A DNA stretch of 64,000 nt from Citrobacter amalonaticus (GCF_001559075.2 NZ_CP014015.2:4216001-4280000); one strand, 5' to 3'; counted from the first letter of the stretch, positions 8,696 to 18,621 are shown. Notes: generated from the letters alone by a model not told the origin. A program made the numbers and translations.

Positions 8696-10288
8696 TTATG
8701 CCTGAACGGTATTCATCAGGCCAGCCATTTCGTCTTTAACCGACTGGACCTGCGGGCCGATCACCACCTGCAGGTTATGTTGATTCAACTGCACGACGCC
8801 GATGGCGCGATTGTCCTTCAGCGCCTGTACATCGACCCGCGACATATCCTTAACGGAAAGACGCAGACGGGTAATGCAGTTATCCAGACTGACGATGTTA
8901 TCGGCACCGCCCAGCGCGGCCAGAATAGCAGGCACGTTATAACCCGATTTTCCCGGCGTTCCGGCAACGGCTTTTTCGATCGAGCTGGCGATTTCACTGT
9001 CGCGACCCGGTGTTTTGAGGTTAAAGCGAGTAATAGCGAAGCGGAAGATGGCGTAATACACCACGAACCAGACTGCCGCGACGACCGGGACCAGATACCA
9101 CTTGGTGGACAGTCCGTGCAGGATCCCAAACACCACAAAGTCGATGATATTGCCGTCAGTGTTACCGATCGTTACACCCAGTACTGACATCATGGTAAAG
9201 CCCAGACCGGTCAACAACGCGTGAATAACATACAGCACCGGTGCAACAAACAGGAACAGGAATTCCAGCGGTTCCGTCGTGCCGCCAACGACACAGGCAA
9301 TCAGACCCGAAATCAGCAGCCCTTTGATCTTGTGACGATTCTCCGGACGTGCGCAGTGATACATCGCTAACGCCGCACCTGGCAAGCCGCCAAGGAACGC
9401 TGGCATTTTACCCTGTGACAGGAAGCGGGTGGCGCTTTCCGAGAAGCCTTGGGTGGTCGGGCAACTCAGCTGTGCCTGGAAAATGGTCAGCGCGCCGCTC
9501 ACCGAATGACCGCACACTTCCTGGGTACCGCCAGCGTCGGTAAAGCGAATTAACGCCACCAGAATGTGATGCAGACCAAACGGCAACAACAGGCGTTCGC
9601 CAGTACCAAACAGCATCGGACCAAAGTCGCCCGCGCTATTGATCATATGACCCAGCCCGCTGATCCCCATCGCGAAAACCGGCCACACCAACGGGATCAC
9701 CAGACCCACCAGCCCCATCACCACTGAAGAGACGATGGGGACAAAGCGGGTACCGCCGAAGAATGCCAGCGCATCCGGCAAACGGATGTTATGGAAACGC
9801 TCGTGCAGCATCCACACGATAATACCGGCGATCACCGCGCCGAGGATCCCGGTGTCAATTGACTGAATGCCGAGGATATTCTGGATGTTGTTGGCTTTCA
9901 GGATCGCCGCATCGGTGGTCGGCAGAATACCCTTTGCGGTCAGCCAGAAGTTGACGGCGAGGTTCATTACCGCGTAACCGACAAAACCGGCAAATGCCGC
10001 AACGCCTTTGTTTTCGCGGGCCAGCCCGAGCGGGATCGCAATACAGAACATCACCGGCAGAAAACTGAAGGCGAATGAGCCCACTTTGCTCATCCAGGTA
10101 AAGATGGCCTGAAGCACTGGGTTACCCAGTGCCGGAAGCAGGGTGATCACATCGTGGCTGCTGAGCGAACTGCCAATCCCGAGCATAATGCCGCAAAACG
10201 AAAGCAGCGCCACGGGCAGCATAAACGTTTTCCCTAACTGCTGGAAAAATTCCCACAGCGTAATTTTTGGTGTTGTCTTCGCCGTCAT
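8696..10288 (-). CDS. malX: MalX, PTS EIICB permease (glucose/maltose type)
   Basis: Inner-membrane PTS permease of 530 residues. The N-terminal EIIC domain has about ten hydrophobic segments and the FGLHHI and GTTEPLEF family signatures. A linker and a C-terminal EIIB domain follow; the phosphorylated Cys lies in LDNCITRLRL near residue 483. There is no EIIA domain, so phosphate must come from a shared EIIA such as Crr. E. coli MalX can move glucose and maltose but its natural substrate is unsettled. It is first gene of malXY, with operators upstream. Confidence 0.96.
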   Translation of the reverse strand: MTAKTTPKITLWEFFQQLGKTFMLPVALLSFCGIMLGIGSSLSSHDVITLLPALGNPVLQAIFTWMSKVGSFAFSFLPVMFCIAIPLGLARENKGVAAFAGFVGYAVMNLAVNFWLTAKGILPTTDAAILKANNIQNILGIQSIDTGILGAVIAGIIVWMLHERFHNIRLPDALAFFGGTRFVPIVSSVVMGLVGLVIPLVWPVFAMGISGLGHMINSAGDFGPMLFGTGERLLLPFGLHHILVALIRFTDAGGTQEVCGHSVSGALTIFQAQLSCPTTQGFSESATRFLSQGKMPAFLGGLPGAALAMYHCARPENRHKIKGLLISGLIACVVGGTTEPLEFLFLFVAPVLYVIHALLTGLGFTMMSVLGVTIGNTDGNIIDFVVFGILHGLSTKWYLVPVVAAVWFVVYYAIFRFAITRFNLKTPGRDSEIASSIEKAVAGTPGKSGYNVPAILAALGGADNIVSLDNCITRLRLSVKDMSRVDVQALKDNRAIGVVQLNQHNLQVVIGPQVQSVKDEMAGLMNTVQA

Positions 10289-10339
10289 CTAACGACTCCT
10301 TGTGCAAATCCATGGGTAATGAGAAAATTTGATCAAGAA

Positions 10340-10355
10340 GATAAAACGTTTTATC
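10340..10355. promoter_or_regulatory. MalI operator at malX
   Basis: Perfect 16-bp palindrome GATAAAACGTTTTATC, about 52 bp upstream of malX. It is identical to the second copy near malI and matches the known MalI recognition sequence, so occupancy should repress malXY. Confidence 0.93.
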
Positions 10356-10364
10356 ACTTTTTAG

Positions 10365-10380
10365 TGCGGTGAAAATCACA
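10365..10380. promoter_or_regulatory. Possible CRP site in the malX-malI divergent region
   Basis: TGCGG-N6-TCACA matches one CRP half-site perfectly and the other 3/5. It lies between the two MalI operators. The E. coli divergon is CRP-dependent, so a site is expected here, but the left half is weak. Confidence 0.5.
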
Positions 10381-10418
10381 TTATCAGAGGATATTAACGC
10401 GTATAAATAGATGTAATA

Positions 10419-10434
10419 GATAAAACGTTTTATC
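10419..10434. promoter_or_regulatory. MalI operator at malI
   Basis: Second perfect copy of GATAAAACGTTTTATC, 79 bp from the first (start to start) and about 30 bp before the malI start codon. That position suits autorepression. Confidence 0.93.
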
Positions 10435-10464
10435 TGTCACATTATCAGGGAGTCTGGCGTTTTT

Positions 10465-11493
10465 ATGGCCATAGCCAAAAAAATCACTATCCACGATGTC
10501 GCACTGGCGGCGGGCGTCTCCGTCAGCACGGTTTCACTGGTGCTCAGCGGCAAAGGCCGCATTTCAACCGCCACCGGCGAACGAGTAAATGCGGCGATAG
10601 AACAACTGGGTTTTGTGCGTAACCGTCAGGCTTCGGTGTTACGGGGAGGCCAGAGCGGGGTGATTGGACTGATTGTCCGCGATCTGACGGCACCGTTTTA
10701 TGCAGAACTGACGGCGGGGTTAACGGAAGCGCTGGAAGCACAGGGCCGGATGGCGTTTTTGTTGCATGGCGGTCAGGATGGTGAACAACTGGCGCAGCGT
10801 TTTGCCATGCTACTGAATCAGGGCGTTGACGGCGTGGTGATCGCCGGGGCGGCTGGCAGTAGCGATGATCTGCGTCTGATGGCTGAAGAAAAGGGCATTC
10901 CGGTGGTTTTCGCCTCACGAGCCAGTTATCTGGACGATGTGGATACCGTGCGTCCGGACAACATGCAGGCCGCGCAACTGCTGACGGAGCATCTGATTCG
11001 TCACGGCCATCAGCGCATCGCATGGCTAGGGGGGCAGAGTTCATCATTAACGCGTGCGGAACGCGTCGGCGGCTACTGCGCGACACTGCTGAAATACGGT
11101 TTACCGTTTCATAGCGACTGGGTAATGGAATGCGTGTCCAGCCAGAAGCAGGCCGCCGAGGCAATCGGTGCGTTACTACGACGGAATCCGACCATCAGCG
11201 CCGTGGTGTGCTATAACGAAACGATTGCGATGGGCGCGTGGTTTGGCCTGATGCGGGCGGGACGGCAGAGCGGTGAAGTGGGGGTTGATCGCTACTTTGA
11301 GCAGCAGGTTTCATTAGGCGCCTTTGCCGATGTGGCGGAAAACGCGCTGGACGATCTGCCGATTGTCTGGGCGACAATGCCGGCGCGGGAAATGGGTTAC
11401 AGTCTGGCGGAACGCATCCTGCAACGCATTGCGCGTGAGGAGAGTCACACCCGCAGTCAGACGTTGTCTGCGCGACTGGTGGTGCAAGAATAA
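10465..11493 (+). CDS. malI: MalI, LacI-family repressor of malXY
   Basis: Cytoplasmic LacI/GalR-type repressor of 342 residues. The N-terminal helix-turn-helix is TIHDVALAAGVSVSTVSLVLSGKGRIS (residues 8-34), followed by a hinge and a periplasmic-binding-protein-like effector domain ending in the usual LVVQE-type tail. It is divergent from malXY and flanked by two identical palindromic operators, so repression of both directions is expected. The natural inducer is not established. Confidence 0.96.
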   Translation: MAIAKKITIHDVALAAGVSVSTVSLVLSGKGRISTATGERVNAAIEQLGFVRNRQASVLRGGQSGVIGLIVRDLTAPFYAELTAGLTEALEAQGRMAFLLHGGQDGEQLAQRFAMLLNQGVDGVVIAGAAGSSDDLRLMAEEKGIPVVFASRASYLDDVDTVRPDNMQAAQLLTEHLIRHGHQRIAWLGGQSSSLTRAERVGGYCATLLKYGLPFHSDWVMECVSSQKQAAEAIGALLRRNPTISAVVCYNETIAMGAWFGLMRAGRQSGEVGVDRYFEQQVSLGAFADVAENALDDLPIVWATMPAREMGYSLAERILQRIAREESHTRSQTLSARLVVQE

Positions 11494-11512
11494 ACCCCTC
11501 CGTAGAGGGGTT
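11493..11512. terminator. Hairpin between malI and ydgA
   Basis: An 8-bp perfect stem AACCCCTC / GAGGGGTT with a 4-base loop overlaps the malI stop codon. On the minus strand it continues TTATTCTTG, a better terminator context for ydgA than for malI. Confidence 0.65.
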
Positions 11513-11519
11513 CTGGCGA

Positions 11520-13001
11520 TTACTGCTGGGGCAGAACCATGCCGAACATTCCGACAAACTCTTCCAGCGGCATCTTCTTCCCGTTTAAGGTCACCTGACC
11601 ATTAGCGTACTGCAGGCTGGTGCCAATGGTGTTGTCCTCAAGGGTGGTAATGCGGAACATCTGTCCCATCGCGGCGAGGCCCTTCACCTGCTGGTTGGCA
11701 AGTTTAGCGGCTTCCTCCTGCTGATAACCTTCCAGACGGGCGACCTGAGTCATAAACTCAACGGCCATATCCACTGGAATCGACAGCTTACCGTCGAGCG
11801 ATTTCACCGAACGGTCGACTTCGTCGGCCAGCGTCTGCGGTTCACCCTGCGCGGTGGCCGGATCCTTCAGGAACAGGGATAGATTCAGCGCCGTTTCGCC
11901 TTTGGCATTTTTCCAGCTCAACGGCGCAATGGTAATGACCGGTTCGCCTTTCATTAACAGCGGCAGGGCGCCAAAGAAAGCTTCGGTCACTCTCTGCTGA
12001 TACAGTTCCGGGTTGTTCGCCACTTCCGGCTGCGATAACAGCGCCTGGGTCTGGGCATTATACTGCTGGCTGAACTGATGCCATGCCGCGCCGTCAATCT
12101 GACCGACTTTCAGCGTCAGCTTGCCGCTTCCCAGATCCTGATTCTGAACCTTGAGGCTGTTCAGAGTGTAATCCAGTTGGCTGTTGATGGTTTTACCGTC
12201 ATCCACGAGATCGGTCTTCCCGCTGATCTCCATGCCTTCCAGCAGCGCCATCTCTTTGCCTTCAACGGCGAGGGACATTTTCCCAATCGTGACTTTCTGA
12301 TTGCCGACGCGCTCACCGAAGCTCGCAAGCGTGCTGGAACCTTCTGTTTTCAGGTCGTTAAAGGAGAGCTGGACCTTCTGATCGTACTCATTCACCGCAT
12401 CGACCAGACCGCTCTTCGCTTCACCGGAAAGGGAAACCACTTTGCCTTCTTTATCGGCATTGAAAATAAATTCGCCGCCGCTGAATGCGACTTTCTCCGC
12501 CCCTTTATCGTAGTTCAGCGGTTTCAGCGACATTGCGGAACGGGTATCTCCGCTGTAGCTAATCCGTGAATTGATCTCAAAAGGCGTTTCACCTTTCGCC
12601 ATCTCAAAGAGCGGTTTGCTGACGTCGTTATTGACCAGGGTCGTCTTTACTGAGGCCATCGACGGCAGAAGATTAAAGGTTTTCAGTTGAGCGAACGGGA
12701 AGGGACCATGATCGACGGATTCGTCAAGCACCACGCTTTGGCCAGCTTTCAGCCATGGATTTTCTTTTCCGGCTACCGGCTTAAGCACCAACTGTAACTG
12801 GCTGCTGAAGACGCCACGCTGATAGCTCTGATAAGCGAGTTCCACGTTTGCTTCCGGCGCGGTGAGTTTAATCTGCGCATTGGCCTGGCTGACCATCTCA
12901 GCCAGATGGGTTTCCAGCTTTTTACCTGTGTACCATGCACCGCCCGTCCAGACGACGCCGAGTGCGACGATCACACCTGCAGCTACCAGCGATTTTTTCA
13001 T
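11520..13001 (-). CDS. ydgA: YdgA, DUF945 family envelope protein
   Basis: Protein of 493 residues with an N-terminal hydrophobic helix (about residues 5-22) acting as signal anchor or signal peptide. The remainder is a long beta-rich domain of the DUF945/YdgA family, with repeated short strand-like stretches. E. coli YdgA is similar in length (502 in memory) and has been reported at the inner membrane. No catalytic motif is visible and function is unknown. It lies downstream of manA on the same strand but is separated from it by a terminator. Confidence 0.92.
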   Translation of the reverse strand: MKKSLVAAGVIVALGVVWTGGAWYTGKKLETHLAEMVSQANAQIKLTAPEANVELAYQSYQRGVFSSQLQLVLKPVAGKENPWLKAGQSVVLDESVDHGPFPFAQLKTFNLLPSMASVKTTLVNNDVSKPLFEMAKGETPFEINSRISYSGDTRSAMSLKPLNYDKGAEKVAFSGGEFIFNADKEGKVVSLSGEAKSGLVDAVNEYDQKVQLSFNDLKTEGSSTLASFGERVGNQKVTIGKMSLAVEGKEMALLEGMEISGKTDLVDDGKTINSQLDYTLNSLKVQNQDLGSGKLTLKVGQIDGAAWHQFSQQYNAQTQALLSQPEVANNPELYQQRVTEAFFGALPLLMKGEPVITIAPLSWKNAKGETALNLSLFLKDPATAQGEPQTLADEVDRSVKSLDGKLSIPVDMAVEFMTQVARLEGYQQEEAAKLANQQVKGLAAMGQMFRITTLEDNTIGTSLQYANGQVTLNGKKMPLEEFVGMFGMVLPQQ

Positions 13002-13023
13002 ATTGTTTATCCATAAAATGAAA

Positions 13024-13045
13024 CCAGGCGGTAGAGACCGCCTGG
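13024..13045 (-). terminator. Terminator downstream of manA
   Basis: A 9-bp perfect stem CCAGGCGGT / ACCGCCTGG. On the minus strand it is followed by TTTCATTTT, which suits termination of manA transcripts ahead of ydgA. Confidence 0.8.
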
Positions 13046-13102
13046 CAAAGTCATAAGCCTTTTACAAGCTTAGCAAGAGTTACTACAAAATTCAGTAAGT
13101 TG

Positions 13103-14278
13103 CTAGAGTTTGTTGTAAACCCGCGCCACACGGCCCACGCCGCTGACGCTCACCGGTGACTCTTCGGCGCTGATAAACGCCGATTCACCCGGTTTCAGCA
13201 CCAGACGCTGTTCGCCTTTGCTTAACACCGCTTCGCCTTCAACACAGAACAGGATAGCCGCGCTGTGCTGCTCGATCGCTGTCTCCTGGGCGGACAGATC
13301 ATGCAGAGAGAACGCGAAATCATCGACCGGGATCGGGAAATCGAGCTCCGCGCCATGTTTCACCGGCGTGGTCAACAACTGGTTAGCCGGTTTCGCGTCA
13401 AACTTCACATTGGCGACCAGTTCCGGGATGTCGATGTATTTCGGCGTCAGACCCGCACGCAGCACGTTATCGGAGTTCGCCATGACTTCCAGCGCGACAC
13501 CTTGCAGATAGGCATGCGGCGTTTCGGCGAACAGGAACATCGCGTCGCCAGGATTCAGTTTCACCACGTTCAGCAGTAGAGGTGAGAAGAGGCCGCTGTC
13601 GTCCGGGTAAAACTCTGCGATAAGGCGGATAGTCTGCCACGGCTCGCCTTGCTGGGTTTCCAGCGCCGCTTTCAGAATCGCCAGCGCACGGGATTTCTCC
13701 TCACCCTGCATACTCAGCAGACCGGCAAACAACTGGCTCAGCCGCTCCGCGTTGGGCTGTTCGAGAAAATGGGCGATGGCGGTGTGTGCGCCAGCCACCG
13801 GTTGCAGCAGCGAAACGATTTCAGAGAACTCGCGGAATGCGTTCATGGCAAGGAACGGGGTCAGCGCGAAAACCAGCTCCGGCTTATGGTTCGGATCTTT
13901 GTAGTTGCGCTCTGCGGCATCCATCGGAATACCGGCGGCGTTCTCTTTAGCAAAGCCGATTTCAGAATTACGCTTATTCGGATGTACCTGGATGGACAGC
14001 GGTTGCGCGGCGCACAGCACTTTGAACAGGAACGGCAATTCGCCGAAGCGCTGCGCCACGGCATCACCCAGCAGTGCGGATTGATTTTCGTCAATCACGT
14101 CACGCAGCGAGACGATCTGCCCGCTGGCGTCTTCAATCCTGGAGCTACTTTTCGGGTGCGCGCCCATCCACAGTTCCGCCATGGGTAACTGCTGCGGATT
14201 CGCCAGACCATAGAGTTCCGTCAGCGCCGTTTTACTTCCCCAGGCGTAGTTCTGCACGGAGTTGATGAGTTTTTGCAT
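13103..14278 (-). CDS. manA: Mannose-6-phosphate isomerase
   Basis: Zinc-dependent type I phosphomannose isomerase that interconverts mannose-6-P and fructose-6-P, feeding mannose catabolism and GDP-mannose synthesis. Zinc ligands appear in LSIQVHPNK (Gln, His) near residue 96, the Glu of HKPELVFAL near 134, and the His of ETPHAYLQG near 255. The start at 14278 gives Met-Gln-Lys-Leu as in E. coli (391 residues); an ATG two codons upstream is possible. Monocistronic. Confidence 0.96.
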   Translation of the reverse strand: MQKLINSVQNYAWGSKTALTELYGLANPQQLPMAELWMGAHPKSSSRIEDASGQIVSLRDVIDENQSALLGDAVAQRFGELPFLFKVLCAAQPLSIQVHPNKRNSEIGFAKENAAGIPMDAAERNYKDPNHKPELVFALTPFLAMNAFREFSEIVSLLQPVAGAHTAIAHFLEQPNAERLSQLFAGLLSMQGEEKSRALAILKAALETQQGEPWQTIRLIAEFYPDDSGLFSPLLLNVVKLNPGDAMFLFAETPHAYLQGVALEVMANSDNVLRAGLTPKYIDIPELVANVKFDAKPANQLLTTPVKHGAELDFPIPVDDFAFSLHDLSAQETAIEQHSAAILFCVEGEAVLSKGEQRLVLKPGESAFISAEESPVSVSGVGRVARVYNKL

Positions 14279-14495
14279 GTTCAATGCCCTGTTGCAAGTT
14301 GGAAATCAGTGGAAACTTAATTCGACTATTAAAGCAAGAAACCTGTGGGAAGTAACCTGTGGGCGCAAAAAGTCGTACTTGTCTCAGTTTTTGTTAAAAA
14401 ATTGTGTAGGATAGTGTAACTCGCTTTTAACGAGGGCAATGGAACATCTGCCCTGAAGCCTAAGAAAATCAGACCGAGCAGTAAGTGAGAGAACA

Positions 14496-16142
14496 ATGTC
14501 AAACAAACCCTTTCATTATCAGGATCCTTTTCCCCTTAAAAAGGATGATACCGAATACACCCTGCTGACCAGTGAATACGTCTCCGTTGCCGAATTTGAA
14601 GGACAAGAGATCCTCAAAGTCGACCCGGAAGCGTTAACGCTGCTCGCGCGTCAGGCCTTCCATGACGCCTCATTTATGCTGCGCCCCGCACACCAACAGC
14701 AGGTTGCCGACATTCTGCGCGACCCAGACGCCAGTGAAAACGACAAATATGTGGCGCTGCAGTTCCTGCGTAACTCTGACATCGCGGCGAAGGGTATTTT
14801 GCCAACCTGCCAGGATACCGGCACGGCGATTATCGTCGGCAAAAAGGGCCAGCGCGTCTGGACCGGCGGTGGTGATGAAGCGGCGCTGGCGCGTGGGGTG
14901 TATAACACCTACATCGAAGATAACCTGCGCTATTCGCAAAACGCCGCGCTGGATATGTATAAAGAGGTGAACACCGGCACCAACCTACCTGCGCAGATTG
15001 ACCTCTACAGCGTCGATGGCGATGAGTACAAATTCCTTTGCATCGCGAAGGGCGGCGGTTCCGCGAACAAGACCTATCTTTATCAGGAAACCAAAGCGCT
15101 GCTCACTCCGGGCAAGCTGAAAAACTACCTGGTTGAGAAGATGCGGACGCTGGGGACCGCAGCGTGTCCGCCATACCACATTGCCTTTGTGATCGGCGGG
15201 ACGTCGGCAGAGGCAAACCTGAAGACCGTGAAGCTGGCGTCGGCGAAATACTATGATGAACTGCCGACCGAGGGGAATGAACATGGTCAGGCGTTCCGTG
15301 ACGTCGAGCTGGAAAAGGAGCTGCTGACGGAAGCGCAAAACCTTGGTTTAGGCGCGCAGTTTGGCGGCAAATACTTTGCTCACGATATTCGCGTGATCCG
15401 TCTGCCGCGCCACGGCGCATCCTGTCCGGTCGGAATGGGCGTCTCCTGCTCGGCGGATCGCAACATCAAAGCGAAGATCAACCGTAAAGGCATCTGGATC
15501 GAGAAGCTGGAGCACAATCCGGGCAAATACATTCCTGAAGAACTGCGTAAAGCGGGCGAAGGGGAAGCGGTACGCGTTGACCTGAACCGTCCAATGAAAG
15601 CGATCCTCGAACAGCTGTCGCAATATCCGGTGTCGACCCGTCTTTCCCTGAACGGCACGATCATCGTCGGTCGTGATATTGCGCACGCTAAATTAAAAGA
15701 GCGGATGGATAATGGCGAAGGGCTGCCGCAGTATGTAAAAGATCACCCGATTTACTACGCCGGTCCGGCGAAGACGCCGGAAGGCTATGCCTCCGGTTCA
15801 CTCGGCCCGACCACCGCCGGGCGTATGGATTCGTATGTTGATCAGCTTCAGTCGCAGGGCGGGAGTATGATCATGCTGGCCAAGGGTAACCGCAGCCAGC
15901 AGGTGACTGACGCCTGTCAAAAACATGGTGGATTCTACCTCGGCAGCATTGGCGGTCCGGCAGCCGTACTGGCGCAGGGCAGCATCAAGAGCCTGGAGTG
16001 CGTGGAATATCCGGAACTCGGAATGGAAGCTATCTGGAAAATCGAAGTTGAAGATTTCCCGGCCTTTATTCTCGTTGATGATAAAGGCAACGATTTCTTC
16101 CAGCAGATTCAGACGTCGCAGTGCGCACGCTGCGTTAAGTAA
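14496..16142 (+). CDS. fumA: Fumarase A, class I iron-sulfur fumarate hydratase
   Basis: Oxygen-sensitive [4Fe-4S] fumarase of 548 residues, catalysing fumarate to malate in the aerobic and microaerobic TCA cycle. Cluster cysteines are seen in PTCQDTGT (near residue 105), ASCPVGMGVSCS (near 312-322) and the C-terminal beta domain. A TTGTTA / TAGGAT pair about 90 bp upstream is a candidate promoter, with the tandem CCTGTGGG repeat at about 14342-14359 upstream of it. It is followed by a strong terminator, so readthrough into fumC should be limited. Confidence 0.97.
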   Translation: MSNKPFHYQDPFPLKKDDTEYTLLTSEYVSVAEFEGQEILKVDPEALTLLARQAFHDASFMLRPAHQQQVADILRDPDASENDKYVALQFLRNSDIAAKGILPTCQDTGTAIIVGKKGQRVWTGGGDEAALARGVYNTYIEDNLRYSQNAALDMYKEVNTGTNLPAQIDLYSVDGDEYKFLCIAKGGGSANKTYLYQETKALLTPGKLKNYLVEKMRTLGTAACPPYHIAFVIGGTSAEANLKTVKLASAKYYDELPTEGNEHGQAFRDVELEKELLTEAQNLGLGAQFGGKYFAHDIRVIRLPRHGASCPVGMGVSCSADRNIKAKINRKGIWIEKLEHNPGKYIPEELRKAGEGEAVRVDLNRPMKAILEQLSQYPVSTRLSLNGTIIVGRDIAHAKLKERMDNGEGLPQYVKDHPIYYAGPAKTPEGYASGSLGPTTAGRMDSYVDQLQSQGGSMIMLAKGNRSQQVTDACQKHGGFYLGSIGGPAAVLAQGSIKSLECVEYPELGMEAIWKIEVEDFPAFILVDDKGNDFFQQIQTSQCARCVK

Positions 16143-16148
16143 CGTCAG

Positions 16149-16172
16149 CCGCCCTTCGGGGCGGTTTTTTTT
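16149..16172 (+). terminator. Rho-independent terminator of fumA
   Basis: Stem CCGCCC / GGGCGG with a UUCG-type tetraloop followed by eight T residues. Confidence 0.93.
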
Positions 16173-16283
16173 ATCGCACAAACCACCAAACGGTGGTGCT
16201 GACATCGTTGATACTCATAAGACCGCAAGCAAGTGGGCAATGTCGAACATAACCTAATCAATTCATTATCTAAGGAGCAGGTC

Positions 16284-17687
16284 ATGGTAACGGTACGCAG
16301 CGAGAAAGATTCGATGGGCGCGATTGATGTCCCGGCAGATAAACTGTGGGGAGCGCAAACCCAGCGTTCGCTTGAGCATTTTCGGATCTCCACCGAGAAA
16401 ATGCCCATCTCGCTGATCCACGCGCTGGCGCTCACCAAGCGTGCAGCGGCAAAGGTTAACGACGATTTAGGGTTGCTGGCCGCCGACAAAGCCGCCGCCA
16501 TTATGCAGGCCGCGGATGAGGTGCTGGCAGATAAACACGCGGAGGAATTCCCTCTGGCTATCTGGCAGACCGGGTCGGGTACGCAAAGCAACATGAATAT
16601 GAACGAAGTGCTGGCGAACCGGGCCAGTGAACTGTTGGGCGGCGTTCGCGGCATGGAGCGCAAAGTCCATCCTAATGATGACGTCAACAAGAGCCAGAGT
16701 TCGAACGACGTCTTTCCGACGGCGATGCATGTGGCTGCGCTGCTGGCGTTGCGCAGTCATCTGATTCCGCAGTTGCAGGTGTTGACGAAGACGCTGAACG
16801 AGAAATCCCACGCTTTCGCCGATATTGTCAAAATTGGCCGTACTCATCTCCAGGACGCTACGCCGCTAACGCTGGGGCAGGAGATTTCTGGCTGGGTGGC
16901 GATGTTAGAACACAACCTGCGGCACATTGAAAACAGTCTGCCGCACGTGGCCGAACTGGCGTTGGGCGGTACAGCGGTCGGCACCGGGCTGAATACGCAT
17001 CCGGAATATGCCCGCCGCGTCGCTGACGAACTGGCGGCCATCACCCAGGCTCCTTTTGTCACCGCGCCGAACAAGTTCGAAGCGCTGGCGACCTGTGATG
17101 CGCTGGTTCATGCCCACGGCGCGCTGAAAGGGCTGGCGGCGTCGCTAATGAAAATCGCCAATGATGTGCGTTGGCTGGCGTCGGGGCCGCGCTGCGGCAT
17201 TGGCGAAATCGCTATCCCGGAAAATGAACCGGGCAGCTCGATCATGCCGGGCAAAGTTAACCCAACCCAGTGTGAGGCGCTGACGATGCTGTGTTGTCAG
17301 GTGATGGGGAACGATGTGGCGATCAACATCGGCGGCGCATCAGGCAACTTCGAACTGAACGTCTTCCGTCCGATGGTAATCCACAACTTCCTGCAATCGG
17401 TGCGTCTGCTGGCGGATGGTATGGAGAGTTTCAACGAACATTGTGCGGTCGGTATCGAACCCAATCGTGAGCGAATTAATCAGTTGCTCAATGAATCACT
17501 GATGCTCGTCACCGCGTTGAATACCCATATCGGCTACGACAAAGCGGCGGAAATCGCCAAGAAAGCGCATAAAGAAGGGCTGACGCTGAAAGCTTCGGCT
17601 CTGGCGCTGGGCTATCTCACCGAAGCGGAGTTCGACAGCTGGGTGCGGCCAGAGCAGATGGTTGGCAGTATGAAACCGGGGCGTTAA
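16284..17687 (+). CDS. fumC: Fumarase C, class II fumarate hydratase
   Basis: Iron-independent, oxygen-stable fumarase, 467 residues, active as a cytoplasmic homotetramer. The superfamily signature GSSIMPGKVNP lies near residue 317, the substrate-contact region TGSGTQSNMN near 97, and the catalytic-His region GRTHLQDATP near 184. The start at 16284 follows an AGGAG ribosome site and gives the E. coli-like N-terminus; the open frame extends 17 codons upstream without family similarity. Its stop overlaps the stop of convergent tus by four bases. Confidence 0.97.
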   Translation: MVTVRSEKDSMGAIDVPADKLWGAQTQRSLEHFRISTEKMPISLIHALALTKRAAAKVNDDLGLLAADKAAAIMQAADEVLADKHAEEFPLAIWQTGSGTQSNMNMNEVLANRASELLGGVRGMERKVHPNDDVNKSQSSNDVFPTAMHVAALLALRSHLIPQLQVLTKTLNEKSHAFADIVKIGRTHLQDATPLTLGQEISGWVAMLEHNLRHIENSLPHVAELALGGTAVGTGLNTHPEYARRVADELAAITQAPFVTAPNKFEALATCDALVHAHGALKGLAASLMKIANDVRWLASGPRCGIGEIAIPENEPGSSIMPGKVNPTQCEALTMLCCQVMGNDVAINIGGASGNFELNVFRPMVIHNFLQSVRLLADGMESFNEHCAVGIEPNRERINQLLNESLMLVTALNTHIGYDKAAEIAKKAHKEGLTLKASALALGYLTEAEFDSWVRPEQMVGSMKPGR

Positions 17688-18613
17688 TCCGCCACATACA
17701 GGTGCAGTCGTGGGATCATCAGACGCAGCGGCTGCGCCTGCGGTTTAAATCGATGCTGTACGTTTTCGGCATCGTAGTTCAGTAGCTCGCCAATATCCGG
17801 CATGCCTGCGCCGTTTTCCGTATTGATCAACGCGATAAGCGGCGTCGGGCAGGCATGCTGTACCTGCTTTTGCTCGCCTTTGTACCAGACCCGGGCGATG
17901 GGCTGGACCTTGACCGGACGCTTGATTTTGAGTTTTGCCTGTTGCGGCAGGGCGGCGATGTCCTGATATTCCCGCTCCAGTTTTGCCTGCCACTCCTCGC
18001 GGGTCCAGGGATGTACGCTGCGCGGCGTGTTCAGACTCTTTTCCAGTTGCGCCAGCACCTCATCGCGCTTCAGATTCTTGATGATATGTTTGTTCGCCCA
18101 GCCAAAGCGCAGCGTCGCCGGATCGTTTATCACCGTTAGCGTCCGATATGCATTGAGCGTAATCAACCCCGGAAGATGGCGGTGGACCCATTCAAAGCGC
18201 GCAGCAGACGGCAACCCGGACTCCACGGTGACAATATGCTCAAAGGTGGTTTTCAACTGATTGATGCGCTGCACCTGATTTTCCAGCGCCGCCTGGCTGG
18301 CACTGCCCACCTGATAGCACAACACGCCCGGCAGACGCACCGCCGCTTTACTGCTGCGCGTTTCAGACTGCTGCTGAATAAACAGATGGCGATAGTGCGC
18401 CAACGCCAGCGTTTCGGCCTCCTTACCCAGATGCTGCTTCACCGCAATAGTATCCAGCGGGGCGTGCTCGGCCTCTTTGCTCACCTCCGGCAGCGAAAAG
18501 ACACGGGCTATCATCAGATGATGTTCTCCAAGCGCTTGCGTCAGTTCAGCCAGCGCCTGCTCCATCTGGCGAAACGTGGTATTCAGTCTGTCGACGAGAT
18601 CGTAACGGGCCAT
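17684..18613 (-). CDS. tus: Tus, replication terminator protein
   Basis: Monomeric DNA-binding protein of 309 residues that binds Ter sites and stops replication forks from one side by blocking DnaB helicase. Conserved DNA-contact stretches include RFGWANKHIIKNL near residue 170 and LKIKRPVKVQPIARVW near residue 233. The start at 18613 gives Met-Ala-Arg-Tyr-Asp as in E. coli; an upstream in-frame ATG adds four residues. A Ter site lies 9 bp upstream, so Tus should repress its own transcription. Confidence 0.97.
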   Translation of the reverse strand: MARYDLVDRLNTTFRQMEQALAELTQALGEHHLMIARVFSLPEVSKEAEHAPLDTIAVKQHLGKEAETLALAHYRHLFIQQQSETRSSKAAVRLPGVLCYQVGSASQAALENQVQRINQLKTTFEHIVTVESGLPSAARFEWVHRHLPGLITLNAYRTLTVINDPATLRFGWANKHIIKNLKRDEVLAQLEKSLNTPRSVHPWTREEWQAKLEREYQDIAALPQQAKLKIKRPVKVQPIARVWYKGEQKQVQHACPTPLIALINTENGAGMPDIGELLNYDAENVQHRFKPQAQPLRLMIPRLHLYVAD

Positions 18614-18621
18614 TGTGCACC

